A stretch of 64,000 nt of DNA from a marine bacterium B5-7 (GCA_021604525.1 BQJD01000005.1:62001-126000), one strand, 5' to 3'; positions 9,105 through 18,733 are shown, numbered from the stretch's first letter. The notes: generated by a model not told the origin, from the sequence alone. Numbers and translations are program-made.

Positions 9105-10472
9105 TCAAGTCGGATTAACCGGTGGATTAAGCGCAGCCAAGTGATTTACCCGTTTGTTTTGCAGTGTAAAACCTGTTGGTTGGCCAACGCCTTTGGTGCA
9201 TTTCAGGTAACACCGCCGTGCGTCGCTGACTATTTCTATTAAATTCCCGGATTCAAATTCACCGTCCGATATATTCAGGTTACGCAAAATCAAACGTCGC
9301 TCGTCACGATGCTGTAAACCGATATAGTGATCGAGAAACTGGTCCAGTTGCGGCGTCGAAGCCGGTAACAACCGATCAAGCCAGGCCATCAAGGCAGTTC
9401 TCGTCCTGGAGCGATCACCTGTCTTTGCGACAGCGACGAATTTTTTAAAGTAGACAACCTCCCGCTCTCGTCTTGCCCCACGCCAACGCTTCAGGCTTAA
9501 CAGCGATCTCTGAACACGAGAGCCAATCAGCAACCACAAAATGATCGTCAGGATGGTTACAACAACCAGCCAACTGATCACTGTACGTATCAAGTTAATA
9601 ATATGCCTTGGTCCACCTGTCTGGCTCTGTGATGCCGGAGGAGAAATAACCTTGATCTTGATCGGGTCAAGCACTTCTTTCTTTAACGACTTCGATTTTA
9701 GATCCCACCAGTTAAATTCGAAACCGGGTAGTACGTGGCTTCCGACCTCTTCTGCAACGAAAGTCAATGTTTCAACACGCACACCGCGTTCCAAAGTCCC
9801 GCGATTGATTATATCCTTGACTTGAGGTTCGCCTGTATAAATCGATATGCCGGGGATGTGATCAAATTCGAGTGGCGCAAATGCCATGCCTGATACTCCA
9901 GTCGCTTTGCGAGTAATTGTCCGCTTGATGGCATCACCCGTGTTGAGCGGCTTAGTCAGCTGATCCGCCACTGGTATGAGTTGATCGGAAACGGTGAACT
10001 CGTTCGAGACGATCAGGTTGGAGACATTTTCGGCACCCGGCGGCGTAACGACATCGATAGTCACTGGCGATGTGGATACGTTGACCTGCTGCGTTTTACT
10101 GTCAGCACCGAATACCTTCAATTCCACATCGATTGACAGGGCAGGAATTTCCAGTTTACCGGTACGCTGTGGATAGATGAGCCAGTTATAGCGCTGGCCG
10201 GAGTAACTTTCACCTTCAATCGTCTCAGTCAACCGCGAACTCTGTGTTGAAACCGGTAATACATAGGCACCAGAAAGATTTATCTCCGGAATTATTGGAA
10301 TACTGGCCCAGCCGTTCAGTCCTAGCACATCAACATGCAAACTCACTTGTTGCCCAATGAGCACCTCGCTCTCAGGTTCAGCACCCATACGTACGACTAC
10401 ATCGTCTGCGGCAGAAACATCAAGAGCAACGACCAATAAAGCGAGAATGGATACCTGTCGCAATAAAATCAT
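9105..10472 (-). CDS. batD: BatD-family membrane-anchored protein
   Basis: 455 residues, the last gene of the moxR/bat operon. A signal peptide (MILLRQVSILALLVVALDVSA) leads into beta-rich periplasmic domains of the BatD/oxygen-tolerance type. A single strong membrane helix follows near residue 310 (TVISWLVVVTILTIILWLLI), then a cytoplasmic tail of about 120 residues. BatD proteins act with BatA/BatB in envelope stress tolerance, possibly as a chaperone-like complex driven by MoxR; their exact job is unsettled. Its ATG overlaps the stop codon of the TPR gene (TAATG), implying translational coupling. Confidence 0.85.
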   Translation of the reverse strand: MILLRQVSILALLVVALDVSAADDVVVRMGAEPESEVLIGQQVSLHVDVLGLNGWASIPIIPEINLSGAYVLPVSTQSSRLTETIEGESYSGQRYNWLIYPQRTGKLEIPALSIDVELKVFGADSKTQQVNVSTSPVTIDVVTPPGAENVSNLIVSNEFTVSDQLIPVADQLTKPLNTGDAIKRTITRKATGVSGMAFAPLEFDHIPGISIYTGEPQVKDIINRGTLERGVRVETLTFVAEEVGSHVLPGFEFNWWDLKSKSLKKEVLDPIKIKVISPPASQSQTGGPRHIINLIRTVISWLVVVTILTIILWLLIGSRVQRSLLSLKRWRGARREREVVYFKKFVAVAKTGDRSRTRTALMAWLDRLLPASTPQLDQFLDHYIGLQHRDERRLILRNLNISDGEFESGNLIEIVSDARRCYLKCTKGVGQPTGFTLQNKRVNHLAALNPPVNPT

Positions 10473-11131
10473 TATTGAACAGCCTCGCTTTTTGTTGCGG
10501 CCTGATATGAAAATTTTACCCGTAGAAAATCAGCGGGGTGTGTTTGCACTTTTCGCAACCAAATACTACGAAGTTCAGCATCGCTCGGCGTTTGTCTCAA
10601 CTCGACTTCTTCAGCCCTTGAATTATTTTTACCCTGCTCGAAAACAATTTTATCTGCACCAAGCTGACCCTCGGTACCTTCACCACCCTCCCTTTTTATC
10701 CGCTCAGCCCGCTTTATGGCGAGATCGCGATTTACCCTGGCATCGTCGAATACCGCACGAACCTTCAGTGCATCATCATAAACTTTGACTGCATCATCAT
10801 ATTTTCCCATCATTACCAAGGCATTGCCGCGATTGAACAACGATTCCGCATCTTCATATCCGCTTAACACTGAAGCCGATTGCTTAAACTGACCTGCACG
10901 AAATAATGCAGCCGCCTGCCATCGGGCATCATGGAATCCGTTTGCTGCCTTATCGAAATTGTCATTCTTATAGGCTTTCATTGCATGCTGGTCGGCGGTA
11001 AAAAATAATCCACCCTGGCCACCGTTACCTGTCAACCAAAATGCCAGTACTGCACCTACGATCACCATGCTTAAAATAATTGCCGAAGCAATTACCTGAC
11101 GACGTGGGTCATGACCAAACATATCCATCAT
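10472..11131 (-). CDS. Membrane-anchored TPR protein of the bat operon (BatC-like)
   Basis: 219 residues: a short cytoplasmic N-terminus, one membrane helix (about residues 13-34, VIASAIILSMVIVGAVLAFWL), then TPR-like helices (DQHAMKAYKNDNFDKAANGF; ESLFNRGNALVMMGKYDDAVKVYDDAL) in the periplasm. In many bat operons the TPR is fused to BatB or is a separate BatC/BatE. Here it is separate, one base after batB and overlapping batD by one base. It probably scaffolds the BatA/BatB assembly. Confidence 0.75.
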   Translation of the reverse strand: MMDMFGHDPRRQVIASAIILSMVIVGAVLAFWLTGNGGQGGLFFTADQHAMKAYKNDNFDKAANGFHDARWQAAALFRAGQFKQSASVLSGYEDAESLFNRGNALVMMGKYDDAVKVYDDALKVRAVFDDARVNRDLAIKRAERIKREGGEGTEGQLGADKIVFEQGKNNSRAEEVELRQTPSDAELRSIWLRKVQTHPADFLRVKFSYQAATKSEAVQ

Positions 11132-11132
11132 C

Positions 11133-12056
11133 TCAATCCCAACTCACGCTAAAACCCGGGACCGCAAATACCAGCATTCCAAGGACGATCAGGGGTACCA
11201 GGAAGTAACCAAAATCCTGCCAACGCTCGCCGTCACCAGATACATCAGCCGTCGCGCTTAGGGCGCGCTGATTCAATTTCTTCACGTCACTATCGTCTAC
11301 ACTCAATCGTTCAACCGAAGCGTCAAGCGTTCGCGCAGCAGTTTCGATCCCGCTTTTCGCATAGACTTCATCATTGCCAGTAACTGCCAAAAACTGCGCA
11401 CTCAATGATTCGTTTGATTGAAGATGATCCTGTTGTGATGCGGCGACACTATCGGTAATGATTACAATGGATCCGCTCAAGTCCTGTTTCTCAAGTTGAC
11501 GGCGCGCAAGCTCAATGGCCTGATCCAGCACATCACCCTCAACCGGCATGATATCCGGCGATAACGCCGCTGCCATCTGTTCAACAATACGTCCATCACT
11601 CGTTGGCGGGACCACCAGGTGTGCACTGCCAGCATAAGCGATGAGCCCGGTTTGCGCGTCGGTACGCAAAGCAAGAAGATCGTGAATTTTTTGCTGCGAG
11701 CGCTCAAGACGCGTGGGACTGACGTCATCTCGCTGCATGCTTTTCGTGACCTTGATCAACACCATGACAGCGGCCTGCTGATCGGCAAACGGTGCGGGTT
11801 GCTGACGCCACGTCGGGCCCGACAATGCCAATACCATCACAATCGATAACACCAACATGGCATTGATTGGAGTAACGATACGACGATGATCAGGAGCAAC
11901 GATAAGTGCGCCAAGCAAATGGGGTGCAACAGATTCAGACAATGATTGCGCCGGATCCCTGTCACGATAATAAAACCATGCTATTCCAACAAACAGCGGT
12001 ATCGTCAGCAACCACAGTGGCCTTAGAAAATGAAATGCCGCGATCTGCTCAATCAT
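11133..12056 (-). CDS. batB: BatB-like von Willebrand A membrane protein with altered MIDAS
   Basis: 307 residues: membrane helices at the N-terminus (two) and C-terminus around a vWA domain. The ATG at 12056 (MIEQIAAFHFLRPLWLL) fits the family start and overlaps the end of batA by eight bases. The metal-ion-dependent adhesion site normally reads DxSxS. Here the position reads Lys102-V-Thr104-K-Ser106 (IKVTKSM), so the key Asp is lost. The later Thr (PPTSDGR) and Asp (IITDS) remain. The domain may bind partners without metal. The pairing with an intact BatA in one operon is clear. Confidence 0.8.
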   Translation of the reverse strand: MIEQIAAFHFLRPLWLLTIPLFVGIAWFYYRDRDPAQSLSESVAPHLLGALIVAPDHRRIVTPINAMLVLSIVMVLALSGPTWRQQPAPFADQQAAVMVLIKVTKSMQRDDVSPTRLERSQQKIHDLLALRTDAQTGLIAYAGSAHLVVPPTSDGRIVEQMAAALSPDIMPVEGDVLDQAIELARRQLEKQDLSGSIVIITDSVAASQQDHLQSNESLSAQFLAVTGNDEVYAKSGIETAARTLDASVERLSVDDSDVKKLNQRALSATADVSGDGERWQDFGYFLVPLIVLGMLVFAVPGFSVSWD

Positions 12057-13068
12057 TGATGACTTCCAGTGGAGAAGCTCGAGAGGATCGTGCATAACGA
12101 AGCCAAATAATAACGGCATAGACAAGTTGCAACAACAGCACCGACACCAGAGATATTGCCAATGGCCATTGAAATAATTCCAGTCTCGGCCGATGCGTTA
12201 CAGTCTCAACTACGCGTGTCTCCAGCTTATCAAGGGTTGAATACACGCCTTCGAGGGATTCCCCATCGGCGGCAAAGAAATATTCTCCATCGGTAATTTC
12301 GGCAACTTTCTTGAGTGTCTTCTCGTCCAGCACTTCTTCGCCAACGCTGGCTGGATCACCAATGGCAATCGTATGAATCACGATATCTCTGTCTGCAGCG
12401 ATACGAGCAGCCTCTTCGGGTGGAACCTGGCTCCCGGTATCGTTACCATCGGTGAGTGCAATCATGACCCGATGTTTAACATCGCTTTTCTCGAACATAT
12501 TGATTCCGAGACCTATCGCATCACCAAATGCCGTCTTGGGTCCGGCCATGCGTGGCGCTGTTTGATCGAGTAGCTGTCGAACAACTTCAAGATCAGTGGT
12601 AAACGGCGACTGTACGAACGCCGAGTTACCAAAGACCACAAGCCCGACACGATCACCTTCGCGACGAATCAAAAAATCATCGACGATTTCCTTGACTCCG
12701 GTCAGGCGCTTGACCATACGACCATCGGCAGTTTTGAAGTCATCGGCATCCATCGAACCCGACAAATCGACTACCAGCAAGAGATCCCGTGTCGGCGTTT
12801 CAACCGTGACGGGCGGTTGTAACCATTGTGGCCGGGCAAGCGACACCACTGCACCGCTCCAGGCAAGTATAAAAACCAGTAATTGAATGGTGGTACGCCG
12901 ACGCACGGCCGGACCACGCCGTGTGGATGTCTGGGTCACCTCGCTGAACTGGCGAAAGAACGGTAGTCGCATGGCAGGTCGCTGTTCCTGATAGGCTGGC
13001 ACAAGCCAGTGAACCAGCAGCGGCAAGGGCAAAATTATCAGCGCCCAAAGGTATTTAAATTCAAGCAC
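12049..13068 (-). CDS. batA: BatA-like von Willebrand A membrane protein
   Basis: 339 residues. Two N-terminal helices and one C-terminal helix flank a vWA domain with an intact MIDAS: Asp101-L-Ser103-G-Ser105, a Thr in GPKTAFGDA and Asp in ALTDGNDTG. Such proteins bind a divalent ion and partner proteins. The start is GTG at 13068, because it sits in the TAGTG overlap with the upstream DUF4381 gene and gives the typical FKYLWALIILPLPLLV opening; the longer open frame runs into that gene. Sits mid-operon with moxR, DUF58 and DUF4381 upstream. Confidence 0.85.
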   Translation of the reverse strand: MLEFKYLWALIILPLPLLVHWLVPAYQEQRPAMRLPFFRQFSEVTQTSTRRGPAVRRRTTIQLLVFILAWSGAVVSLARPQWLQPPVTVETPTRDLLLVVDLSGSMDADDFKTADGRMVKRLTGVKEIVDDFLIRREGDRVGLVVFGNSAFVQSPFTTDLEVVRQLLDQTAPRMAGPKTAFGDAIGLGINMFEKSDVKHRVMIALTDGNDTGSQVPPEEAARIAADRDIVIHTIAIGDPASVGEEVLDEKTLKKVAEITDGEYFFAADGESLEGVYSTLDKLETRVVETVTHRPRLELFQWPLAISLVSVLLLQLVYAVIIWLRYARSSRASPLEVIND

Positions 13069-13577
13069 TACTGTATCTGCTTTCGATGATTCATGATCCA
13101 GTGACGGCATGACAGCAATAGTTTCTGCCATTCGTCATCGGCTAATTCGGAAATAATGCCGGGTTGATAGGTTGCTCTTGTCAACCATCGACCGGTAGCG
13201 GAATCGAATGCACCATCCCCACCACTTGAATCCAGAAACTTCAACCACGGATCGCCTGCAAGTGAAGCGACCTGTTGACGTGGGTACACGCTAATGGCAA
13301 CCCGCTTAAGTAATTCTGCAAGCCGCAATACGTCCTTTGAATGGCATTCGTCAGTACTGGCTGATGACCGGATATCGTCAAGCACCTTGATGGCATCGCG
13401 GCGATAAGCGTTGCTCCGATAGTGCAGTACTGCAATGACTATCAACGTAATCAGCCAGACAAGCAGCAATGCCAGCAACAACCAACCGGCCGGTGCCGGT
13501 GCCGGTGGCCACAGCGTGATAGCTGTGGGCTCAATGATGTCGCGTAATAACGACAGGCTGGCAGTATCGTCCTTCAT
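13068..13577 (-). CDS. DUF4381 membrane protein
   Basis: 169 residues with one membrane helix near residues 28-50 (PAGWLLLALLLVWLITLIVIAVL) and a cytoplasmic helical part with the recurring RLAELLKRVAISVYPRQQVASLAGDPWLKFLD block of this family. DUF4381 proteins are found between the DUF58 gene and batA in gammaproteobacterial MoxR operons, exactly as here. It overlaps DUF58 by four bases (ATGA) and batA by one. Molecular function unknown; a bridge between DUF58 and the BatA/B membrane complex is a guess from position. Confidence 0.85.
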   Translation of the reverse strand: MKDDTASLSLLRDIIEPTAITLWPPAPAPAGWLLLALLLVWLITLIVIAVLHYRSNAYRRDAIKVLDDIRSSASTDECHSKDVLRLAELLKRVAISVYPRQQVASLAGDPWLKFLDSSGGDGAFDSATGRWLTRATYQPGIISELADDEWQKLLLSCRHWIMNHRKQIQ

Positions 13578-14545
13578 CTGGCTGGCTGTGATCCGAGCAA
13601 TCGTTGTACTTGTATTGCCACATCCTCGTCAGTACTGATGGGCAGGACTGAAATATCAAGCTCGGTGCGGTAACGAAATACATCTTCAATACGCCCACGA
13701 GTAAAATCGTTAACTTCCTTGCGTATCTTTTTCGATCCCATCTCAAGTTCCATCTGCAACTGGCCGTCAGTCACTCGCATATTACGACCTGGCGGTAAAT
13801 CGGTAGCGCTTGGGTCATGTATCAGGATACACAACACATCGTTATGTTCGGCAAAGCGGCGTAGTAATTGTCGGCTAACATCATTATTGCCGGCAAAATC
13901 ACTGATCACCGTCACCAGGTAGTCATGGCCTACCAGTTTGTTGGCTGCGTCCAGTGCACGATTCAACATCTCCGGATTTTCTGCTATCGCCGCATCCGCC
14001 TTGAGCTGCGCATTCATCGATACCACATGTTCCAGTATTCGCGTTACTGTTGATCGGCTTCGATGCGGTCGTACCATCTCGATGCGATCATCATTAAAGA
14101 TAATTGCACCAACACGATCACCTACATCGAGCACCCGCCAGGCACCAAGTGCCGCCGCGTGAGCGGCACTCACCGACTTCATATACAGTCGTGTTCCGAA
14201 GAACATGGATATACGTTGATCGATGATAAAAAGAACTGGTCGATCACGTTCTTCGGTAAAGACCCGGGTATGGGCTTCGCGCATACGTGCGGTAACCTTC
14301 CAGTCGATCATTCTCACATCATCACCTGGTCGATAGACGCGTATTTCTTCAAAATTCAGGCCTCGTCCACGCAATCGGGAGCCATGACGACCACTTAACA
14401 CACTATGGACTGGCTGGTGCGGAAGAAATGAGAAATTACGCGCCTTGTACTTGAGCGCGATGAGGTCTGCGAGTTCTACATGTACACGCGGATCGTGTTC
14501 CGAAGCATTGATGCGTGTGTCCGGAAATACGGGTGATTGTGCCAT
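13574..14545 (-). CDS. DUF58 protein, MoxR partner
   Basis: 323 residues with the family signature RVYRPGDDVRMIDWKVTARM (about residues 70-88) followed by a vWA-like fold (VLFIIDQRISM, VTVISDFAGN). DUF58 proteins are regular partners of MoxR AAA+ ATPases and lack membrane helices of their own in short forms like this one. The gene lies 16 bases after moxR and overlaps DUF4381. The vWA-like site reads DQRISM, so metal binding is uncertain. Confidence 0.88.
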   Translation of the reverse strand: MAQSPVFPDTRINASEHDPRVHVELADLIALKYKARNFSFLPHQPVHSVLSGRHGSRLRGRGLNFEEIRVYRPGDDVRMIDWKVTARMREAHTRVFTEERDRPVLFIIDQRISMFFGTRLYMKSVSAAHAAALGAWRVLDVGDRVGAIIFNDDRIEMVRPHRSRSTVTRILEHVVSMNAQLKADAAIAENPEMLNRALDAANKLVGHDYLVTVISDFAGNNDVSRQLLRRFAEHNDVLCILIHDPSATDLPPGRNMRVTDGQLQMELEMGSKKIRKEVNDFTRGRIEDVFRYRTELDISVLPISTDEDVAIQVQRLLGSQPAR

Positions 14546-14561
14546 GACGAATTTAAAAGAC

Positions 14562-15527
14562 TTATGCGACGGCGACCTGTTCGACTATTCGATCAATAAC
14601 ATTGTCCGCTGATACGCCTTCGGCACTGGCTTCGTAGGTAAGCATCAGACGATGGCGCAAACAGTTATGCACGAGCGCACGAACATCGTCGGGTGAAACA
14701 TAATCGTTACCATTCAACCACGCATGGGCACGTGCGGTTTGATCCAGCGCAAGTGAACCTCGCGGACTTGCACCGACCTGTATCCAGCGAGCCAGATCTT
14801 CATCATATTCTTGCGGTCTTCTTGTCGCAGCGACCAACGCTACGATATAGTTTTCTATTGCATTCGATACTTCTATCTTGTCAATCTCGACACGCGCATC
14901 GAAAATCGCCTGCTGGGGCAAGGGCTCCGGCGCTTGTTTCTTGTCAGTAGATTTTTCACGTCGCACCAATCGAATAATCTCACGCTCGGCGGCATCGTCG
15001 GTATAGGTTATGTTGATATGCATGAGAAAGCGGTCCATCTGCGCCTCCGGCAATGGATAAGTACCTTCCTGCTCAATCGGATTCTGTGTAGCCATAACCA
15101 TGAATAACGATGGCATTGGATGGGTGGTGCCGGCAATAGTGACCTGGCGTTCCTCCATGGCCTCGAGCAGGGCTGCCTGAACCTTTGCCGGCGCACGATT
15201 GATCTCATCCGCCAGTACCAGGTTGGCAAACACCGGTCCCGGCTGAAACTCAAACCGTTGTGTGGCAGATTCACCCAGATAAATCTCCGCGCCGGTAATA
15301 TCGGCAGGTAACAGATCGGGGGTAAACTGAATTCTTGAAAAGTCTGCTTCAAGATTTTTTGAAAGACTTTTGATCGCCCGGGTCTTGGCGAGTCCAGGTA
15401 GTCCTTCGACCAACAGATTGCCGTTAGCCAGCAAACCGATCAGCAGATTTTCGATAATATCTTCCTGGCCAATTATCGATTGCGACATGCGGGCTTTGAG
15501 TTCAAGAACTGTTTCAACAGGTGACAT
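14562..15527 (-). CDS. moxR: MoxR-family AAA+ ATPase
   Basis: 321 residues from ATG 15527 (MSPVETVLELKARMSQSIIGQEDII), first gene of the operon. Walker A is LVEGLPGLAKT, Walker B LVLADEINRAP, and the MoxR-typical sequences ATQNPIEQEGTYPLPEAQMDRF and GASPRGSLAL are present. MoxR ATPases act as chaperones that mature or activate vWA-containing partners, here DUF58, BatA and BatB. The open frame continues upstream to 15914, but that part has no conserved residues and overlaps the next gene's 3' end, so the shorter start is preferred. Confidence 0.9.
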   Translation of the reverse strand: MSPVETVLELKARMSQSIIGQEDIIENLLIGLLANGNLLVEGLPGLAKTRAIKSLSKNLEADFSRIQFTPDLLPADITGAEIYLGESATQRFEFQPGPVFANLVLADEINRAPAKVQAALLEAMEERQVTIAGTTHPMPSLFMVMATQNPIEQEGTYPLPEAQMDRFLMHINITYTDDAAEREIIRLVRREKSTDKKQAPEPLPQQAIFDARVEIDKIEVSNAIENYIVALVAATRRPQEYDEDLARWIQVGASPRGSLALDQTARAHAWLNGNDYVSPDDVRALVHNCLRHRLMLTYEASAEGVSADNVIDRIVEQVAVA

Positions 15528-15582
15528 GGTCCAACTGCCTTTCGTTACTAAGTCGTGCGATTTTCCTACGTTAACGCAGAAC

Positions 15583-16290
15583 TTACCAGTTGAAGGTATA
15601 TCCGAGACCCAGACCGCTTTGCACGATATCCCAGGTAAAGCCGTCATTTTCATAGTCGGTATCGAGATAACGATAGCCGGCAACAAGAGATGATCTATCG
15701 CTAATACGGTATTCAATACCCGTATAGACATGCCAGACGAGATCGGAATCACCGGCACCCACATCGCCGCGAACCGAGAAACCCCATCGATCATTAAGAT
15801 CCGATGACCAGCGCATTCCGACAAAACCATCAACCCAGTCTTCATCCGCGTTGAGCGCACCCACACCGGCAACCGAGAGCCGTGAATCGCTTTTTTGATA
15901 GCGAAGTCCGCCAAGGGCTTCGATCGATTCAGACAATCGATAGGTCAATCCTGCTTCGGCGATCGTCTGCTTGGTTTCACCATCCAACGTCGCGACCGGC
16001 AAGTTGACATCATCTGAGAGCTTCGCGTAGAACACATCGCCAAACCAGCCCCAGGTGCCATTATCAGCTTCCAAATGCGAGGCAAGACCGATATCCAGTA
16101 CTTCAAGCAAATCTCCGAAGCTGGCATCCACTTCAAATGGTCGACCCGCAAACCCTTCGGTCCCACTTAATCCCGTCGCCCACAGATACGGTGTGAATCG
16201 GTAATTCCAGTCGGCTGCACGAGCAGTTGATGAAGCCGCTAGCGCAAGCAAAACAACTATGGCAAAACGTGTCGATTTCATTTTGATCAC
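15583..16290 (-). CDS. Outer-membrane beta-barrel protein
   Basis: 235 residues (or 232 from MKSTRF). A signal peptide ends at TARA-AD. The mature protein is a run of about eight to ten amphipathic strands (WNYRFTPYLWATGLSG at the start, GLGLGYTFNW at the end) with acidic loops. It resembles the small barrels annotated as OmpW/porin-like or DUF-type outer-membrane proteins. Lies 22 bases downstream of the Omp85-like gene on the same strand and probably shares its transcript. Function unknown. Confidence 0.7.
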   Translation of the reverse strand: MIKMKSTRFAIVVLLALAASSTARAADWNYRFTPYLWATGLSGTEGFAGRPFEVDASFGDLLEVLDIGLASHLEADNGTWGWFGDVFYAKLSDDVNLPVATLDGETKQTIAEAGLTYRLSESIEALGGLRYQKSDSRLSVAGVGALNADEDWVDGFVGMRWSSDLNDRWGFSVRGDVGAGDSDLVWHVYTGIEYRISDRSSLVAGYRYLDTDYENDGFTWDIVQSGLGLGYTFNW

Positions 16291-16312
16291 CTTTGTTGAT
16301 TAACCTGTTAGA

Positions 16313-17662
16313 TCAGCGCGCAAATGGCTGCGCATACATCGCCCAGAGCGATGTGCCCTCCTCCCCATAGGCAAGGTCGAGTCGTACTACATTTCTGAAT
16401 GCCATCATTCTTATCCCTAACCCGACATCATACTTGAGGTCTTCGATAAACAAATCGGTATCGTATGAGGATCCAACACGACCCATTTCCAAAAAGCTGA
16501 CAAACTGAATCCAGTCAATCTCGAAGTAATCGAGTATTGGCAGATCCTTGAGCGGATTCCAGTCGGGAATAATCCGCAGCTCGGCAGAATAGTACACAGC
16601 CGCCTGGTCGCTGAACCGACCACTTGGATATGCTCGCATTCGGTCATAGCCACCCAGCGTCGAACCAAGATAAGCAGGTGGTCGATGATTCACAACCTGC
16701 GATGCGTCAGGATCGGTAGCCCAGGTGGGCGAATAACTGGTCCAGAAATTAAGCGCCAGCACGCGCTGCCGGATAGCATCGGAACTCCCGAAGTTGAAAT
16801 ATTTGGAAGAGTCGAGTTGAACGTTACTCCATGTGTTACTGCTATTGAACCAGCCGAAATCACGGGCCAGGATAATTTGCTGACGGCTACCTCGGGAAGG
16901 ATTGCGAGGGAAATCGGTGTTGTCGTAGTCGAGGTTCAGCTTAAGTCCGCTGGTCTTGTAGAACAATACATCGTTGTCCGGGTCGTTAACATCATCATCG
17001 ATATCGCGATAACGGTTAAACCAAGTCAACGATGCGTTGGTAGTGCCCGAGGTTAACGGATTCCAGTTATTTCCTGCTTCAGGCCCTGAAGTTAACAAGC
17101 CCCGGTTCAGGCGATAGACAGGCACCGGGTGTTGTCGTGCGCTGCCGATGGGCACGCGGTAATCGAAGGTCAGTTCAAAGCGAAAATCATTGGTGATTCC
17201 ACTGAGAAAATCATCAGGGTCTGAGTCGTTGGAGCCGGCACGCTGTTGCGCAGGATTGTGATCCATATCTGCGTAAACACGATCATCGGTAAAATGACCG
17301 GCGAAGAAGAATGCATCCAGAAACAAACGACCGGTTCCCGGAAAACGGTAATTCGTCAATGCACCGGATGCCAGAAACGAATCATTGGTTGTACCCATGA
17401 CAGTACCGATCAACCCCGCTTGACGCTGATCACCGATGCCGCTGAATCCACCACCTATGCCTATGGCAGTATCGTATGAATCAGTACTGAATACATACGG
17501 CAACCAGCCACTGCTTTTCTCATCCTCTGACATGTCTTCATCGAGCACAATTGACTGGGCTGACACAGACTGCGACAGTACAGTCAGCAGAAAAATCCAC
17601 CAACGGTCGACTTGCCGGATTCGGTTAGTGACTCTTGCATGAACCTCGCCTAAAACACACAT
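16313..17662 (-). CDS. Omp85-superfamily barrel without POTRA domains (BamA/TamA-like)
   Basis: 449 residues. After a signal peptide (WWIFLLTVLSQSVSA-QS) the chain goes almost directly into a barrel, with no room for POTRA repeats. Typical Omp85 barrel marks are the DFPRNPSRGSR turn and the LGGYDRMRAYPSGRFSD segment, which aligns with the conserved loop-6 (V/I)RGYR motif. Short surface-antigen members of this superfamily are common next to sulfatases and phosphatases; their cargo is unknown. The gene sits 24 bases after a HAD hydrolase gene and 22 before a second barrel, suggesting one transcript. Confidence 0.75.
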   Translation of the reverse strand: MCVLGEVHARVTNRIRQVDRWWIFLLTVLSQSVSAQSIVLDEDMSEDEKSSGWLPYVFSTDSYDTAIGIGGGFSGIGDQRQAGLIGTVMGTTNDSFLASGALTNYRFPGTGRLFLDAFFFAGHFTDDRVYADMDHNPAQQRAGSNDSDPDDFLSGITNDFRFELTFDYRVPIGSARQHPVPVYRLNRGLLTSGPEAGNNWNPLTSGTTNASLTWFNRYRDIDDDVNDPDNDVLFYKTSGLKLNLDYDNTDFPRNPSRGSRQQIILARDFGWFNSSNTWSNVQLDSSKYFNFGSSDAIRQRVLALNFWTSYSPTWATDPDASQVVNHRPPAYLGSTLGGYDRMRAYPSGRFSDQAAVYYSAELRIIPDWNPLKDLPILDYFEIDWIQFVSFLEMGRVGSSYDTDLFIEDLKYDVGLGIRMMAFRNVVRLDLAYGEEGTSLWAMYAQPFAR

Positions 17663-17686
17663 ACGGGTTACATGGGAAAGCTGAAC

Positions 17687-18655
17687 CTAAGGAAAGATAC
17701 GCAACCAGTCATTTTTCATGTCGACCACAGTCCAACCTCTCTCATTTGCCTCAGTTAACGCCTTGTCCAGTTTGCCAATATGCGATTCCCGATCATAAGC
17801 CCATTCACGTTCAGCATCAGTGTGGTGAACAATCAAACCAAAGCGTGCGCCATCACCGGAAGTCACCCAGCGAAGCATTTCATAATCGCCATCGGAATTA
17901 CCGAATGCGGCGATTGGCCGTCGACCGATAAACTTGTTTATGGCAACCGGCTTGCCTGCCTTGTCATCAATAAAATCAATTTCCGGCAATCGAACCAGCA
18001 CAGGCTTGTCATCAACTATCTTGAACTCGGTCTTGATGGTCGATCCCACAACCTGCTCGGGAGGGATACCATAGACAGTTTCTGAAAAAACCCGCATTAA
18101 TTCGACACCGCCACCAGACACAATGTACGTCTTGAATCCATTTGCGCGCAAATAGTCGAGTAACTCAAGCATCGGCTGATAAACCATACTGGTGAATGGC
18201 CGACCGGTTGTTGGATGTCGCGCAGTATCTATCCACTGCGTTACACTTGCCGCAAACTCGTCGGTTGTCATACCGCCATGCGTTGCCATGACTATTTCCA
18301 GTAACGCTTTTTCGCCATCTGCCAGTGCGGCCTTCAAATCATTCTCAATAATTCCTTTAAACGGCTGCTGTTGTTGCCACTCGGGATGATCAGGTGCCAT
18401 CGCCTTGACCCGGTCAATAGCAAACAGTAACTGAAAGTATGCCGGTTGCTCGGCCCACAAGTTGCCGTCGTTATCGAATACCGCGATGCGTTCGGGCTCG
18501 GCAACAAAGTCCGGGCCATTATTATTGGTTACCGACTCTACAAAGGCGACTATCGAATCCCGCGTTGCACCGTCAGCCCATGAAGGCAACACGGATTCCG
18601 CTACAACCGACAACGGCACGCAAAGGATAAGTAGTAAGAATATTTTTCGTTTCAT
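17687..18655 (-). CDS. Exported HAD-superfamily hydrolase
   Basis: 322 residues with a signal peptide (MKRKIFLLLILCVPLSVVA-ES). HAD motifs: nucleophile and acid/base Asp in AVFDNDGNLW (near residue 60), motif II Ser in YIVSGGG, a Lys in DKAGKPVAINKFIG, and the acidic motif IV in FGNSDGDYEM. The family mostly dephosphorylates small molecules; the substrate is not readable. Being periplasmic and next to a secreted sulfatase suggests scavenging of ester-linked phosphate or sulfate, an inference from context only. Confidence 0.8.
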   Translation of the reverse strand: MKRKIFLLLILCVPLSVVAESVLPSWADGATRDSIVAFVESVTNNNGPDFVAEPERIAVFDNDGNLWAEQPAYFQLLFAIDRVKAMAPDHPEWQQQQPFKGIIENDLKAALADGEKALLEIVMATHGGMTTDEFAASVTQWIDTARHPTTGRPFTSMVYQPMLELLDYLRANGFKTYIVSGGGVELMRVFSETVYGIPPEQVVGSTIKTEFKIVDDKPVLVRLPEIDFIDDKAGKPVAINKFIGRRPIAAFGNSDGDYEMLRWVTSGDGARFGLIVHHTDAEREWAYDRESHIGKLDKALTEANERGWTVVDMKNDWLRIFP

Positions 18656-18672
18656 TGTTTAACCCTCCCGGC

Positions 18673-18709
18673 AAAAAATAGCGCGCCCCGTTAACTTTAC
18701 AGGGCGCGC
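18673..18709 (-). terminator. Rho-independent terminator after the sulfatase gene
   Basis: Read on the minus strand: GCGCGCCC pairs with GGGCGCGC (one bulge-free 8-bp stem, 12-base loop) and is followed by TATTTTTT. It lies 25 bases beyond the sulfatase stop codon and just before the HAD gene, so the HAD-Omp85-barrel genes likely need a promoter of their own or read-through. Confidence 0.85.
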
Positions 18710-18733
18710 ATTAGATGTCAAACCTGCCGGTGC

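Noticed and set aside
15528-15914. N-terminal extension of MoxR by about 130 residues
   Set aside because: No conserved sequence, and it would run through the coding end of the neighbouring barrel gene.
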